This document shows, piece by piece, positions 7,406-16,172 of a stretch of DNA of 31,590 bases (position 1 is the first letter of the stretch; every line of letters begins with the position of its first letter). A program made the translations under genes and the position numbers. The notes beneath the pieces are model-generated. The model was not told the origin of the DNA and did no database searches. It saw only the letters and a list, made by a program, of their open reading frames with translations. Origin of the DNA: an uncultured Bacteroides sp. (GTDB taxonomy: Bacteria; Bacteroidota; Bacteroidia; Bacteroidales; Bacteroidaceae); assembly GCA_959606905.1 (NCBI GenBank), contig CAUHML010000035.1:1-31590 (forward strand), read 5' to 3'.

Positions 7406-8391
7406 AGCAACGGAAAATTTATATGAAAACATGGCTGGAGGCTCATCGTCGTGTAAAGGTGGTAGCTACGGACCAGTGGTATCTTGATTTTGTCAATGAA
7501 TTACTGCCTTTGGTGGCAGAATCTAGTTTATACTGGGGGACTGCGGAGGAAGATCAACAGCAGGTTGCTTTAATACTAGCTTTGTATTTGGAAGACTGTG
7601 TGGCTGACGGGGGAAACTGGAGACAATTTATCCGTTGGCATCAGAAAAGTTACGGACGTTACCTTCCTTTTTATTCGTTGACGGACGAATATCTGCCTGA
7701 CGAGATAAATCGTGAGGATGTCGCTTTTCTTTTGTGGGCTGTCAATTCTCCGGTAGGTGACTCTTTCGATGGAGTGGAAAATCCGTTGGATGAAGATTTG
7801 TTGAAGTTTGCGGATGTAATCTATAACCGCTTGGATGCTGTTTTTGAAGAGGCTCTTATCAGTGAGAATCTGGCTGTGGACTGGATAATGGAAACGGAAT
7901 TGATGCAGAGAAAACGGGAGCCGTTGCCTACTGCCGTACCCGGTGAAAAGTTACCTACGAATGTCGAACGCTTTTTGGAGGCAAGCAAGGGAGAGGCATT
8001 AATGTTCTTTGATTCTTATGAGGCATTGAAAGTCTTTTTTGTGCAAGCACTGAAATGGGAGGACGAAGAGGATTCTCTTTTACCTGATTTGAAGGAGTTT
8101 GATAACTTTGTGTTATATGCCAATCCGAAAGGTCTGTTGATAGGGCCGGATGTTGCTTCTTATTTTGCAGATAAGCATAATCCGCTTTATAGTGCTGAAG
8201 AAGCGGAGGAGGAAGCGTACGAACTGTTTTGTGAAGAAGGCTTGTGTCCATTCGATTTGTTGAAATATGCTATGGAACATGACTTATTGCCGGAGGCCCA
8301 GTTCCCGTTTGAGAATGGAAAGGCTCTGCTTCACGAGAATTGGGATTTTGTGGCCCGTTGGTACTTGGGAGAGTATTACGAAGGGGAGTAA
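7402..8391 (+). CDS. DUF3843-like protein of unknown function
   Basis: A 329-residue soluble, acidic protein without signal peptide or membrane segment. Its ATG overlaps the ruvA stop; a second possible start ([10 protein letters not shown]) is at 7423. The N-terminal 110 residues ([52 protein letters not shown]) resemble what I recall of DUF3843, a Bacteroidetes-only family; this match is from memory. Residues about 185-329 form a second acidic domain ([24 protein letters not shown]). No catalytic motif is recognised. Overlap with ruvA suggests co-expression, not necessarily a shared function. Confidence 0.85.
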   Translation: MKQRKIYMKTWLEAHRRVKVVATDQWYLDFVNELLPLVAESSLYWGTAEEDQQQVALILALYLEDCVADGGNWRQFIRWHQKSYGRYLPFYSLTDEYLPDEINREDVAFLLWAVNSPVGDSFDGVENPLDEDLLKFADVIYNRLDAVFEEALISENLAVDWIMETELMQRKREPLPTAVPGEKLPTNVERFLEASKGEALMFFDSYEALKVFFVQALKWEDEEDSLLPDLKEFDNFVLYANPKGLLIGPDVASYFADKHNPLYSAEEAEEEAYELFCEEGLCPFDLLKYAMEHDLLPEAQFPFENGKALLHENWDFVARWYLGEYYEGE

Positions 8392-8415
8392 ATTAGTATA
8401 AATACCGAGAAGAGT

Positions 8416-8553
8416 ATGGTAATCAAAAAAAGTAATAATCCCTTTGCCGGAAAGGCAAAACCCGGAGTCGGAAAGAAAAAAACTTCGGGAAAAAGAGTCG
8501 GGAAGTCGAAACAGGAAAAGGCTAATAATCAGTTGAACAGAAGGGTGAAATAA
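8416..8553 (+). CDS. 45-residue Lys/Arg-rich small protein
   Basis: A short ORF with a purine-rich site (GAGAAGAG) four bases before its ATG. The product has 12 Lys and 3 Arg in 45 residues and a single acidic residue, with Gly/Pro/Ser between (for example KAKPGVGKKKTSGKRVGKSK). It sits 24 bases after the DUF3843-like stop and 12 bases before the hexosaminidase ATG, so it is probably part of the ruvA transcript. The composition suggests a nucleic-acid-binding tail-like protein, comparable to histone H1-type or ribosome-associated peptides, but no family is recognised. Low complexity means chance cannot be excluded. Confidence 0.6.
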   Translation: MVIKKSNNPFAGKAKPGVGKKKTSGKRVGKSKQEKANNQLNRRVK

Positions 8554-8565
8554 AATAATTCTAAT

Positions 8566-10209
8566 ATGAAAAACAAGTATCTTTTATCTTTATTATGGGT
8601 GATAGTAAGCGGATTTGGAATCTTGATGGCACAAGAAATAGCTATCATTCCGCAACCGGCTCATTTGATCGTGAAAAATGAAAGTTTTAAATTCGGTAAG
8701 CAGCTCAAAGTCTGTATCGCTTCTTATCGGGGTGATAGCGTTACTCTTGTTTTCGATTCATTTAAAGATGATTTCCAAAAGGCTACGGGCATAAAAGTTA
8801 CGTCTGTGCGTAGTGAGGCTAAGGCTGGAATCGTTTTAAGTGTGAATCAAACGCTTGCACCGGAGGCTTATAAGTTGGATGTTTCGCCAAAACAGATTCG
8901 TATTGAAGCTGCGCGCCCTGCCGGGTTTTATTATGCACTTCAAACATTGAAGCAGTTAATCTCCCGTCATGTAATGGCAGGGGTGGCAGTAGGCGGCCGG
9001 CAGGAGTGGAGTATTCCGACTGTAGAAATAGAAGATGTTCCCCGTTTCGAATGGAGGGGCTTTATGCTGGACGAGGGCAGGCACTTTTTCGGAAAAGATG
9101 AGGTAAAACGGGTGATTGATATCATGTCTACTTATAAAATGAATCGTTTTCATTGGCATTTGACTGAAGATCAGGGCTGGAGAATAGAAATAAAGAAGTA
9201 TCCCAAGTTGACGGAAGTAGGTGCTTGGCGGAATAGCAAAGTTTTGGCGTATGGCGATGTGAAAACGGACGGGCAGCGTTATGGAGGATTTTATACCCAG
9301 AATGACATCAAAGAAATTGTAGCTTACGCCAAAACTAAATTTGTGGAGATTATTCCTGAAATAGATATCCCCGGACATTCCCAGGCTGCTGTTGCCGCTT
9401 ATCCGGAGTTTCTGGCTTGTGATCCTGAAAATATGCATGAGGTGTGGCTACAGCAAGGCATTTCGACGGATGTTATCAATGTAGCTAATCCTCAAGCCAT
9501 GCAATTTGCCAGGGATGTAATTGATGAACTTATCGACCTGTTTCCATTCCGTTATATTCACTTGGGCGGTGATGAATGTCCTACTAATAAATGGCAGAAA
9601 AACGAAGAGTGTCAGTCCTTACTAAAAGAAATGGGCTCTACTAATTTTAGAGATTTACAGATTTATTTCTATAAACAACTAAAAGATTATATGGCCACGA
9701 AACCTGCCAACCAACAACGACGACTGGTGTTTTGGAATGAAGTACTCCACGGAAATACTGCGCTCCTAGGTAATGACATCACCATTATGGCATGGATAGG
9801 GGCTGATGCTGCGGCTCAAAATGCAGCAAAACAAGGTATGAGTACAATTTTAAGCCCACAAATTCCTTATTATATAAACAGGAGGCAATCTGATCTCCCT
9901 ACGGAACCTATGTCGCAGGGACATGGTACCGAGACGGTGGAAGCCGTTTATAATTATCAGCCGATGAAGGGAGTGGAGGCAGACTTGCAACCTTATTATA
10001 GCGGTGTGCAGGCTAACTTTTGGACTGAATGGGTGGTTGATTCTTCTGTACTTGAATATCTGATGTTACCTCGTCTTGCGGCTGTTGCGGAAGCCGGATG
10101 GACTCCACAGGAGAAAAGGGATTATGTAAGTTTTAAGGAACGGATTCGTAAGGATGCCGTATTGTATGATCTCAAAGGGTGGAATTACGGCAAACATATA
10201 ATGAAGTGA
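8566..10209 (+). CDS. GH20 beta-N-acetylhexosaminidase, exported
   Basis: A 547-residue enzyme that removes terminal beta-linked GlcNAc/GalNAc from glycans. Signal peptide to about residue 23 (GILMAQ). GH20b-like N-terminal domain about 25-155, then the TIM barrel from about 160 with FEWRGFMLDEGRHF (substrate Arg164), NRFHWHLTEDQGW (194-205), EIIPEIDIPGH (261-271) and the catalytic pair Asp336-Glu337 in HLGGDECP. The aromatic WTEWV segment near the C-terminus is also present. There is no lipobox, so it is likely periplasmic. It is shorter than many Bacteroides GH20 enzymes and has no extra binding module. It follows the small basic ORF by 12 bases and ends at a strong bidirectional terminator. 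The two sulfatases further on could act on the same host glycans, by inference. Confidence 0.95.
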   Translation: MKNKYLLSLLWVIVSGFGILMAQEIAIIPQPAHLIVKNESFKFGKQLKVCIASYRGDSVTLVFDSFKDDFQKATGIKVTSVRSEAKAGIVLSVNQTLAPEAYKLDVSPKQIRIEAARPAGFYYALQTLKQLISRHVMAGVAVGGRQEWSIPTVEIEDVPRFEWRGFMLDEGRHFFGKDEVKRVIDIMSTYKMNRFHWHLTEDQGWRIEIKKYPKLTEVGAWRNSKVLAYGDVKTDGQRYGGFYTQNDIKEIVAYAKTKFVEIIPEIDIPGHSQAAVAAYPEFLACDPENMHEVWLQQGISTDVINVANPQAMQFARDVIDELIDLFPFRYIHLGGDECPTNKWQKNEECQSLLKEMGSTNFRDLQIYFYKQLKDYMATKPANQQRRLVFWNEVLHGNTALLGNDITIMAWIGADAAAQNAAKQGMSTILSPQIPYYINRRQSDLPTEPMSQGHGTETVEAVYNYQPMKGVEADLQPYYSGVQANFWTEWVVDSSVLEYLMLPRLAAVAEAGWTPQEKRDYVSFKERIRKDAVLYDLKGWNYGKHIMK

Positions 10210-10246
10210 TTTGCCTGGTATTTTTAAGTATGTGTTCTTAAAAATG

Positions 10247-10298
10247 AAATAAGGAGGAGCCGGAGATTTTTATTATCCTCCGGCTCCTCCTTATTTTA
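10247..10298. terminator. Bidirectional terminator between convergent genes
   Basis: A 19-bp perfect stem (10247-10265 with 10278-10296), core AAGGAGGAGCCGGAG, 12-base loop, flanked by A/T runs. It serves the hexosaminidase transcript and the convergent lipoprotein gene. Confidence 0.9.
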
Positions 10299-10325
10299 GA
10301 ATTACAGTTTATGATAGGCTGTTGA

Positions 10326-11168
10326 CTATTGCTCTGTTGCAGTTTCCTGTGCTTTCCGTTCTTTCTTTTTATTGATGAACTCGATTTTCAGATTCGCAGC
10401 TTCCTGTTCTTTCTTGATTTGCTGCATTGCCGAAAGGGTCTGTGATAATTGGTAGATATTTGCTGCTGCCTGACGGTCAGTGGGGCTCATGGTCGTTTTG
10501 TAAATACGGTCGCCGAGATATTCAACCCGGATATTCTTGTCTTTATTGAGATTCAGAAATTCGATTACGCTTCCGTCTTCTCCGAGTTTATAGTCCGCTT
10601 TTTCTATCTTTTCGTTCATATCGACTGTCTCATAACTGTCCTTGGATGTAGGAGTTTCTGCAAAACTGCCGTCAGGAGCAATTACTTTGACACCGACATG
10701 ATGAATGTTATTACTGCCACAATAAATAGAAGTCATACTCATGATACCTTGTTCATTTACCTGAAAGCGTAGATATGAACGGTGCAGATTCTTTTCAACG
10801 GTTTGGGTAGGCCACAGATAATTTCCTATTTGCTGGTACTCCGCATCTTTCTCCAGCGTGAATTTGTCTTTGATTGCATCAAATTCCTGTTGTTTTACTT
10901 GCAGGGCACTGTCCAGATACGCAAGTGTTTTTTGTTGTGCTTTCGTCTCAACATCCAGCATTAGTTCCTGACCGGCTTTACGCGCTTCGAATGCTTTCGG
11001 ATACAAAATTTTGATACTGTCGATTTGAGACTTTGCTTCTTCGTAGTCGCCACGTTCATAAGCGGCTTTAGCAATCACCAGTTTCTCGTTCGCTTTTTTT
11101 TCAATGCTATTTCCGCAAGCTGTCAGCACTAATGTGCCGCAAAAGAGGTAAATCAGTTTTTTTATCAT
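10326..11168 (-). CDS. Lipoprotein with helical N-terminal region, unknown function
   Basis: A 280-residue protein with a lipoprotein signal (LVLTAC, lipidated Cys18). The residue after Cys is Gly and no acidic export signal follows, so it is probably periplasm-facing. Residues 22-100 are helical and resemble one TPR-like unit (AYERGDYEEAKSQIDSIKI) followed by coiled coil. The middle (about 110-215) is a beta-rich domain with VNEQGIMSMTSIYCGSNNIHH, and the last 50 residues are a charged coiled coil (QQIKKEQEAANLKIEFINKK). No named family is recognised. It is divergent from cca with a shared promoter region. Confidence 0.88.
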   Translation of the reverse strand: MIKKLIYLFCGTLVLTACGNSIEKKANEKLVIAKAAYERGDYEEAKSQIDSIKILYPKAFEARKAGQELMLDVETKAQQKTLAYLDSALQVKQQEFDAIKDKFTLEKDAEYQQIGNYLWPTQTVEKNLHRSYLRFQVNEQGIMSMTSIYCGSNNIHHVGVKVIAPDGSFAETPTSKDSYETVDMNEKIEKADYKLGEDGSVIEFLNLNKDKNIRVEYLGDRIYKTTMSPTDRQAAANIYQLSQTLSAMQQIKKEQEAANLKIEFINKKKERKAQETATEQ

Positions 11169-11216
11169 ACTGTATATATTTTATTGTTCATCATCCTTCG
11201 TTTACTTTATTAGCGA

Positions 11217-11232
11217 CAAAAATACAAATATA
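11217..11232 (-). promoter_or_regulatory. Two tandem -7 boxes for the lipoprotein gene
   Basis: On the minus strand there are two exact TAnnTTTG matches: TATATTTG (11225-11232) and TATTTTTG (11217-11224). They directly abut each other and precede the ATG at 11168 by about 50 bases. No -33 TTTG at proper spacing is seen for either. Confidence 0.45.
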
Positions 11233-11237
11233 TCCCT

Positions 11238-11253
11238 TATTTTTGTAATTTTG
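11238..11253 (+). promoter_or_regulatory. Two tandem -7 boxes for cca
   Basis: Plus strand TATTTTTG (11238-11245) and TAATTTTG (11246-11253) are both exact and adjacent, 27 bases before the cca ATG. AAAAGGA lies immediately before the start codon. With the minus-strand boxes they form a nearly symmetric divergent promoter in 37 bases. Confidence 0.45.
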
Positions 11254-11280
11254 CCCCCTCAAAACTTATAACTAAAAGGA

Positions 11281-12714
11281 ATGATAGAGTTGACTCAAGA
11301 GGAATTGAAGCAGCATTTCAGCGAACCAATCTTCGGACAAATAGCCGAAACTGCCGATGCACTGGGCTTAGAGTGCTATGTGGTAGGTGGTTACGTTCGC
11401 GATATTTTTCTGCAACGTCCCTCTAAAGATATAGATGTAGTAGTTGTAGGCAGTGGAATTGCTATGGCAGAAGCACTTGGAAAACGTCTGGGACGTGGTG
11501 CTCATGTCTCTGTTTTCAAGAATTTCGGAACGGCACAAGTAAAATATAAAGGCACGGAAGTAGAATTTGTAGGAGCCCGCAAAGAGTCATATCATCGGGA
11601 TTCACGAAAACCTATCGTGGAAGACGGAACACTGGAAGATGATCAGAACCGTCGTGATTTTACGATTAATGCTCTTGCCGTTTGCCTGAATAAAGCACGT
11701 TTTGGGGAACTGGTAGATCCGTTCGGCGGTATGGAAGATATGAAGGAGAAGACGATTCGTACTCCTCTTGATCCGGATATTACGTTTAGTGATGATCCGT
11801 TACGTATGATGCGCTGTATCCGTTTCGCTACGCAACTGAATTTTTACATTGATGATGACACTTTTGAATCGCTTTGCCGTAATAGGGAACGGATCAACAT
11901 CATATCCCGTGAGCGTATTGCAGATGAATTGAATAAGATAATTCTTTCGCCTGTTCCTTCAAAGGGCTTTATTGACTTGGAGCGTAGTGGGTTGTTGTCG
12001 TTAATCTTTCCCGAACTGGCTGCTTTGCAGGGGGTAGAAACACGGAATGGCCGTTCGCATAAGGATAACTTTTATCATACGTTGGAAGTACTTGATAATA
12101 TCAGCAAGAAAACGGATAATCTTTGGCTGCGTTGGGCTGCCTTGTTGCATGATATTGCCAAACCTGCCACTAAACGTTGGGAACCAAAAGCTGGCTGGAC
12201 GTTCCATAACCATAATTTCATCGGTGAAAAAATGGTTCCGAATATTTTCCGTAAGATGAAGTTGCCGATGAATGAGAAGATGAAGTATGTACAGAAAATG
12301 GTTAGTCTGCACATGAGACCAATCGTGATTGCGGATGACGTGGTGACAGATTCGGCTGTTCGTCGTCTGCTTTTTGAGGCGGGAGATGATATTGATGATT
12401 TGATGACTCTGTGTGAAGCGGATATTACTTCAAAGAATATGGAGCGTAAGCAACGTTTCTTGAATAATTTCCAGTTGGTTCGTCAGAAATTGAAAGACTT
12501 GGAGGAGAAAGACCGGATTCGTAATTTTCAGCCTCCGGTAAGTGGGGAGGAAATCATGGAAACCTTCGGTTTGCAGCCTTGCCGTGAAGTCGGGGCTTTG
12601 AAAAGTGCGATTAAAGATGCTATATTGGATGGAGTTATCCCGAATGAATATGAGGCCGCTCATGCCTTTATGTTGGAAAGAGCTGCGAAAATGGGATTGA
12701 AACCACTTGACTAA
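11281..12714 (+). CDS. cca: CCA-adding enzyme / tRNA nucleotidyltransferase with HD domain
   Basis: A 477-residue class II nucleotidyltransferase that builds or repairs the 3' CCA end of tRNA. Motif A is VVGGYVRD (34-41) followed by the metal-binding DID at 50-52. [11 protein letters not shown] (124-134) and [14 protein letters not shown] (149-162) are the conserved head/neck motifs, followed by [20 protein letters not shown]-terminal HD-type region has [14 protein letters not shown] (His290-Asp291) and HNHNFIG, as in enzymes fused to a possible 2',3'-cyclic phosphodiesterase. From sequence it cannot be decided whether it adds CCA alone or only poly(A)/A in a split system, but the single complete gene favours CCA addition. 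It is monocistronic. Confidence 0.95.
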   Translation: MIELTQEELKQHFSEPIFGQIAETADALGLECYVVGGYVRDIFLQRPSKDIDVVVVGSGIAMAEALGKRLGRGAHVSVFKNFGTAQVKYKGTEVEFVGARKESYHRDSRKPIVEDGTLEDDQNRRDFTINALAVCLNKARFGELVDPFGGMEDMKEKTIRTPLDPDITFSDDPLRMMRCIRFATQLNFYIDDDTFESLCRNRERINIISRERIADELNKIILSPVPSKGFIDLERSGLLSLIFPELAALQGVETRNGRSHKDNFYHTLEVLDNISKKTDNLWLRWAALLHDIAKPATKRWEPKAGWTFHNHNFIGEKMVPNIFRKMKLPMNEKMKYVQKMVSLHMRPIVIADDVVTDSAVRRLLFEAGDDIDDLMTLCEADITSKNMERKQRFLNNFQLVRQKLKDLEEKDRIRNFQPPVSGEEIMETFGLQPCREVGALKSAIKDAILDGVIPNEYEAAHAFMLERAAKMGLKPLD

Positions 12715-12757
12715 TTGGCGGTTGTTTTTACTATTTGTATAAGTCTAAATCTGTATA

Positions 12758-12820
12758 AACAAGAAAACAGTGAACACTTAATGAATCTACTCCATACAGT
12801 GTTCACTGTTTTCTTGTTTT
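12758..12820. terminator. Bidirectional terminator between cca and sulfatase
   Basis: A 21-bp perfect inverted repeat (12758-12778 with 12798-12818; arm starts AACAAGAAAACAGTGAAC) with a 19-base loop. It lies between the convergent cca and sulfatase genes; T runs flank it on both strands. Confidence 0.88.
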
Positions 12821-12830
12821 GTTGATCTGG

Positions 12831-14357
12831 TTACTGCTTAGGCAGTGTCACAGAAAAATATGGGTTAGGTATGCGTTGTTCAAATATAACTTTTTTCAAC
12901 TTTTCTACGATATCCGGATGTTGGAGTGCTACATCGTTGTCTTCGTGAATATCTGTCTTTAGGTTATATAGGAACGGCTTTCCTTTTTTAACGATTAATT
13001 TCCAATCATCCATGCGCACTGCTATCTGGTTGGTTTCGTTAAATTCCCAATACAGGAAGTCATGTTGTTTCTGTTTTTTCTTGCCAAGCAAGGTCGGTGC
13101 GAAAGAAATTCCGTCGAAATAGTCAACTTCTTTTTCTTTATTACGGTATTTCTTTTCATAATTTTTGATGCCGGCCACATCACAGAAAGTAGGCATTAAA
13201 TCATAGAAAGCGCAGATGTGGTCATTGACTTTGCCTGCCGGTACATGTCCCGGCCAACGGGCAATGAATGGAATGCGGATTCCTCCCTCGTGGCATTGGC
13301 GTTTCAGTCCGCGCAATTTTCCGTCTCTACCGAAGAAAGTAGGGTCGGCTCCTCCTTCTTCGTGAGGCCCGTTGTCGCTGGAGAAGATAACTAATGTGTT
13401 TTCATCCAATCCTTTTTCTTTCAATTTCTTCAAAACTTCCCCTACATAATAGTCCAGGCGGGTAATCATGGCGGCAAATTGAGCGTGTGTATGGGTGATA
13501 GCATTGTATCTTGAACCTTCGCTTCCTTTGTAAACCTTATCCGGATCGAATTTTGCTTTATACTCGTTTAAGATCGAATCTTCCGGTTGTACCAGTTCTG
13601 CGTGAGGCAAAGTGTAGGTAAATATGCCGAAGAAAGGCTGTTTGGTATCCTGTTGGTCCAGCCATTCCATTGCTTTCTCGTGAATCATGTCGGCAGAATA
13701 TTGCGAGCGTTTCTGATATTCAGGACCGTACATCGGGTATTTGATGTTTTCGTCCATTACTATACGTACTACTCCTGTATCGCCCAGAGCTTTACTATAT
13801 CGGTTTAAGAAATTAGGGTAGTAGAGGTGAGCTTGGAATTGGCAAATGTAACCATAATATTCATCTATGCCGCGTTTGTCCGGAGTAGAGCAAGATCCTT
13901 CGTAACCTCCGGCCCATTTACCGAACATACCGGTGGTATATCCGTTGTCTTTCATAATTTCCGGTAGGATAACGTGATCCGGATCATAAGGATGTTGTCC
14001 CACTACCGAATATTCTTTGTTGTTTCCGTACATGATAATGGGTGAATTTCCCCAATACTCTTTGTTTCCGCGTACTTCACAGTGACCTGTATGTTGTCCT
14101 GTCATAAATGAAGCTCTGGAAGGTGCGCTGACCGGGCTGCCTGCATACGCTTGTGTGAAGCGCATTCCTTCGCTTGCCATAGCGTCTATATGGGGAGTGC
14201 GTATGAATGGCTGGCCGTAGCATCCTAAGTCGCCATATCCCATGTCGTCACAGAGGATAAATATAATGTTGGGTTTGGAATCCTTTTTCTGTCCGTTGGC
14301 GGAGAGAGTGGAAAGGAGTAATGTGCCGCTTATTAATGATATAGATTTGTAATTCAT
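12831..14357 (-). CDS. Serine-type S1 family sulfatase (arylsulfatase A-like)
   Basis: A 508-residue exported hydrolase of sulfate esters. Signal peptide to about residue 22. Metal site CDDMGYGD (Asp37-Asp38). The formylglycine motif reads S77-A-P-S-R81, so the active residue is made from Ser, which in Bacteroides is done by the radical SAM maturase anSME (not in this window). FSSDNGPHEEGG gives the other metal ligands. It closes with a typical C-terminal subdomain (NETNQIAVRMDDWKLIV). The substrate cannot be read from sequence; host mucin or glycosaminoglycan sugars are likely by analogy. It follows the second sulfatase by 37 bases on the same strand, so they form one operon. Confidence 0.94.
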   Translation of the reverse strand: MNYKSISLISGTLLLSTLSANGQKKDSKPNIIFILCDDMGYGDLGCYGQPFIRTPHIDAMASEGMRFTQAYAGSPVSAPSRASFMTGQHTGHCEVRGNKEYWGNSPIIMYGNNKEYSVVGQHPYDPDHVILPEIMKDNGYTTGMFGKWAGGYEGSCSTPDKRGIDEYYGYICQFQAHLYYPNFLNRYSKALGDTGVVRIVMDENIKYPMYGPEYQKRSQYSADMIHEKAMEWLDQQDTKQPFFGIFTYTLPHAELVQPEDSILNEYKAKFDPDKVYKGSEGSRYNAITHTHAQFAAMITRLDYYVGEVLKKLKEKGLDENTLVIFSSDNGPHEEGGADPTFFGRDGKLRGLKRQCHEGGIRIPFIARWPGHVPAGKVNDHICAFYDLMPTFCDVAGIKNYEKKYRNKEKEVDYFDGISFAPTLLGKKKQKQHDFLYWEFNETNQIAVRMDDWKLIVKKGKPFLYNLKTDIHEDNDVALQHPDIVEKLKKVIFEQRIPNPYFSVTLPKQ

Positions 14358-14394
14358 AATGTTACGTAATTAAATGTTGTATGGGTTGTTTAAA

Positions 14395-15957
14395 TTATTT
14401 GCCGATAAGGTCTTTTCCTTCGCGTACACCCTGAAGGATAGTTTGTAGCTCTGCCACTTTTTCTGGCATTTGAGAAGCATAATTAGTTACTTCTTTCACT
14501 TCTTCCATTTTATACAGTTGCGGTTCTTTTGAGTTACCGGTTTCGATTTTCGGTCCCCACTGGATCATTTTCGGTCCCCCATTCGGTTCGATATATTTCC
14601 AATCTTTTGTGCGGACAGATAGTGTATGATTGGAAGCTTGTTCGATTACCCACGGACGGTCTTTCTTTTCTTTGCCTAGCCAGCTTCCCAGGAAGTTGTA
14701 ACTATCAGGTGCAGTGCCTTTGGGCATAACAGCTCCGGTCAGAGAAGCCAGTGAAGCTAACCAATCGACCTGAGAAACCAACAAATCCGATGTTTTACCT
14801 TTTTTCACTTCTTTCGGCCAGCTTAAGATAGCCGGGATACGGGTCCCTCCTTCAAATGCACTATATTTATTACCTCTTAATGGTCCTGCAGGGCTGTGTC
14901 CGTTAAGGAGTTCCTCCGCCTTATCATCATATCCGTCGTCAACTACCGGGCCGTTGTCACTTGAAAGAATAATTAATGTGTTTTCTCTCAAGCCTAGTTT
15001 TTCAAGTGTATTCAGAATTTCACCGACACAATAGTCGAATTGTACAATGGCGTCACCTCTCAGTCCCATTGGGTTCTTTCCTCTAAAACGGTCATGGGGG
15101 AAACGAGGAACGTGTACATCATTTGTTGCAAAATAAAGGAAGAAAGGTTTATCCTTATTTTCTTCAATAAACTGAATGGCATGTGTTGTCAGAGAGTCAG
15201 CAATGTTTTCGTCTTTCCAAAGAGCTTTACCTCCACCTTTCATAAAGCCGATGCGGGAAATGCCATTGACGATAGACATATCGTGTCCGTGACTAGGTTT
15301 CAGGTTATAAAGCATTTCCGGATTGCTCTTTCCGGTAGGTTCACCTTCAAAATTTCTTTGATAGCTTACTTCGATAGGTGCACTAGGATCGTAGTTGGCT
15401 ACTTTCCCGTTTTCAATGTATACGCAAGGTACACGGTCAGCGGTAGCTGCCATAATGTAATGGTAGTCAAATCCTAAGTCTCCCAATGCACATGGCAGTG
15501 GAGCGTTCCAATCTTGTGTACCGGCTTTGTCTCCTAATCCCAAGTGCCATTTTCCGATAGCTCCGGTAGCATAACCGGTACTTTTGAACATATCCGCCAT
15601 GGTATATTGTTCGGGACGGATAATCATGCCGGCATTTCCGGCAGCTACGTCTGTTCCTTTTTTGCGCCAAGCATATTCTCCTGTCAGCATGGAATAACGG
15701 GAAGGGGTACTGGTTGCAGCGGTGGCGTGGGCATTAGTAAAGCGAATACCTGATTTTGCTAATCTGTTGACATTGGGAGTTTGTACGTTTTTAGCTCCGT
15801 AACATTCCAAATCTCCATAACCGAGATCGTCGGCATAGATAAACACAACGTTGGGTGTTTTTGCTTTTTCGGGGGTGGTTTGTTTGGGGGCTTTGTCTGC
15901 GGCTGTGGCCACACAGGCAGCAGAAGATAAAAGGGTAAAAAGCAAAGGTTGTTTCAT
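14395..15957 (-). CDS. Serine-type S1 family sulfatase, first gene of the pair
   Basis: A 520-residue exported sulfatase. Signal peptide to about residue 20 (CVATAA), then a Lys/Pro-rich spacer. Metal site YADDLGYGD (Asp43-Asp44). Formylglycine motif S83-T-P-S-R87, again serine type. LSSDNGPVVDDGYDDK near residue 330 provides the remaining ligands. It has a long insert (about 185-235) with HGHDMSIVNG that differs from the neighbour, so the two probably attack different positions or sugars. No SusC/SusD pair, anti-sigma or hybrid two-component regulator adjoins them, unusual for Bacteroides glycan genes. No exact -7 box was found in the 215 bases upstream. Confidence 0.94.
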   Translation of the reverse strand: MKQPLLFTLLSSAACVATAADKAPKQTTPEKAKTPNVVFIYADDLGYGDLECYGAKNVQTPNVNRLAKSGIRFTNAHATAATSTPSRYSMLTGEYAWRKKGTDVAAGNAGMIIRPEQYTMADMFKSTGYATGAIGKWHLGLGDKAGTQDWNAPLPCALGDLGFDYHYIMAATADRVPCVYIENGKVANYDPSAPIEVSYQRNFEGEPTGKSNPEMLYNLKPSHGHDMSIVNGISRIGFMKGGGKALWKDENIADSLTTHAIQFIEENKDKPFFLYFATNDVHVPRFPHDRFRGKNPMGLRGDAIVQFDYCVGEILNTLEKLGLRENTLIILSSDNGPVVDDGYDDKAEELLNGHSPAGPLRGNKYSAFEGGTRIPAILSWPKEVKKGKTSDLLVSQVDWLASLASLTGAVMPKGTAPDSYNFLGSWLGKEKKDRPWVIEQASNHTLSVRTKDWKYIEPNGGPKMIQWGPKIETGNSKEPQLYKMEEVKEVTNYASQMPEKVAELQTILQGVREGKDLIGK

Positions 15958-16045
15958 TGTTTTATTAAATTTATATTGATTAAGGTGTTTAATTTTTTAT
16001 TGTCCATGTGTTTTTAAGACGCTAATATAGTATATTTAATCATTG

Positions 16046-16095
16046 AAAGCAACTTTATTCTCATTCTTTAAAAAAATAGAGAGTAAAGTTGCTTT
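16046..16095. repeat. Stem-loop between peptidase and sulfatase genes
   Basis: A 17-bp inverted repeat with one G-T wobble (16046-16062 with 16079-16095; arm AAAGCAACTTTATTCTC), 16-base AT loop. It lies about 80 bases beyond the peptidase stop. It could be that gene's terminator, but no strong U tract follows the stem, so attenuation or an mRNA-end hairpin is equally possible. Confidence 0.5.
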
Positions 16096-16172
16096 ATATT
16101 AATACCCCGGAAGTTGTTTTTTGGCATTAATTGATATATCCCGGATTTGTCAGTATATTTTTTGAATATAAA

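Noticed and set aside
6976..7446. 156-residue ORF antisense to ruvA
   Set aside because: Shadow of ruvA; low-complexity Ser/Ala/Thr-rich translation, no promoter.
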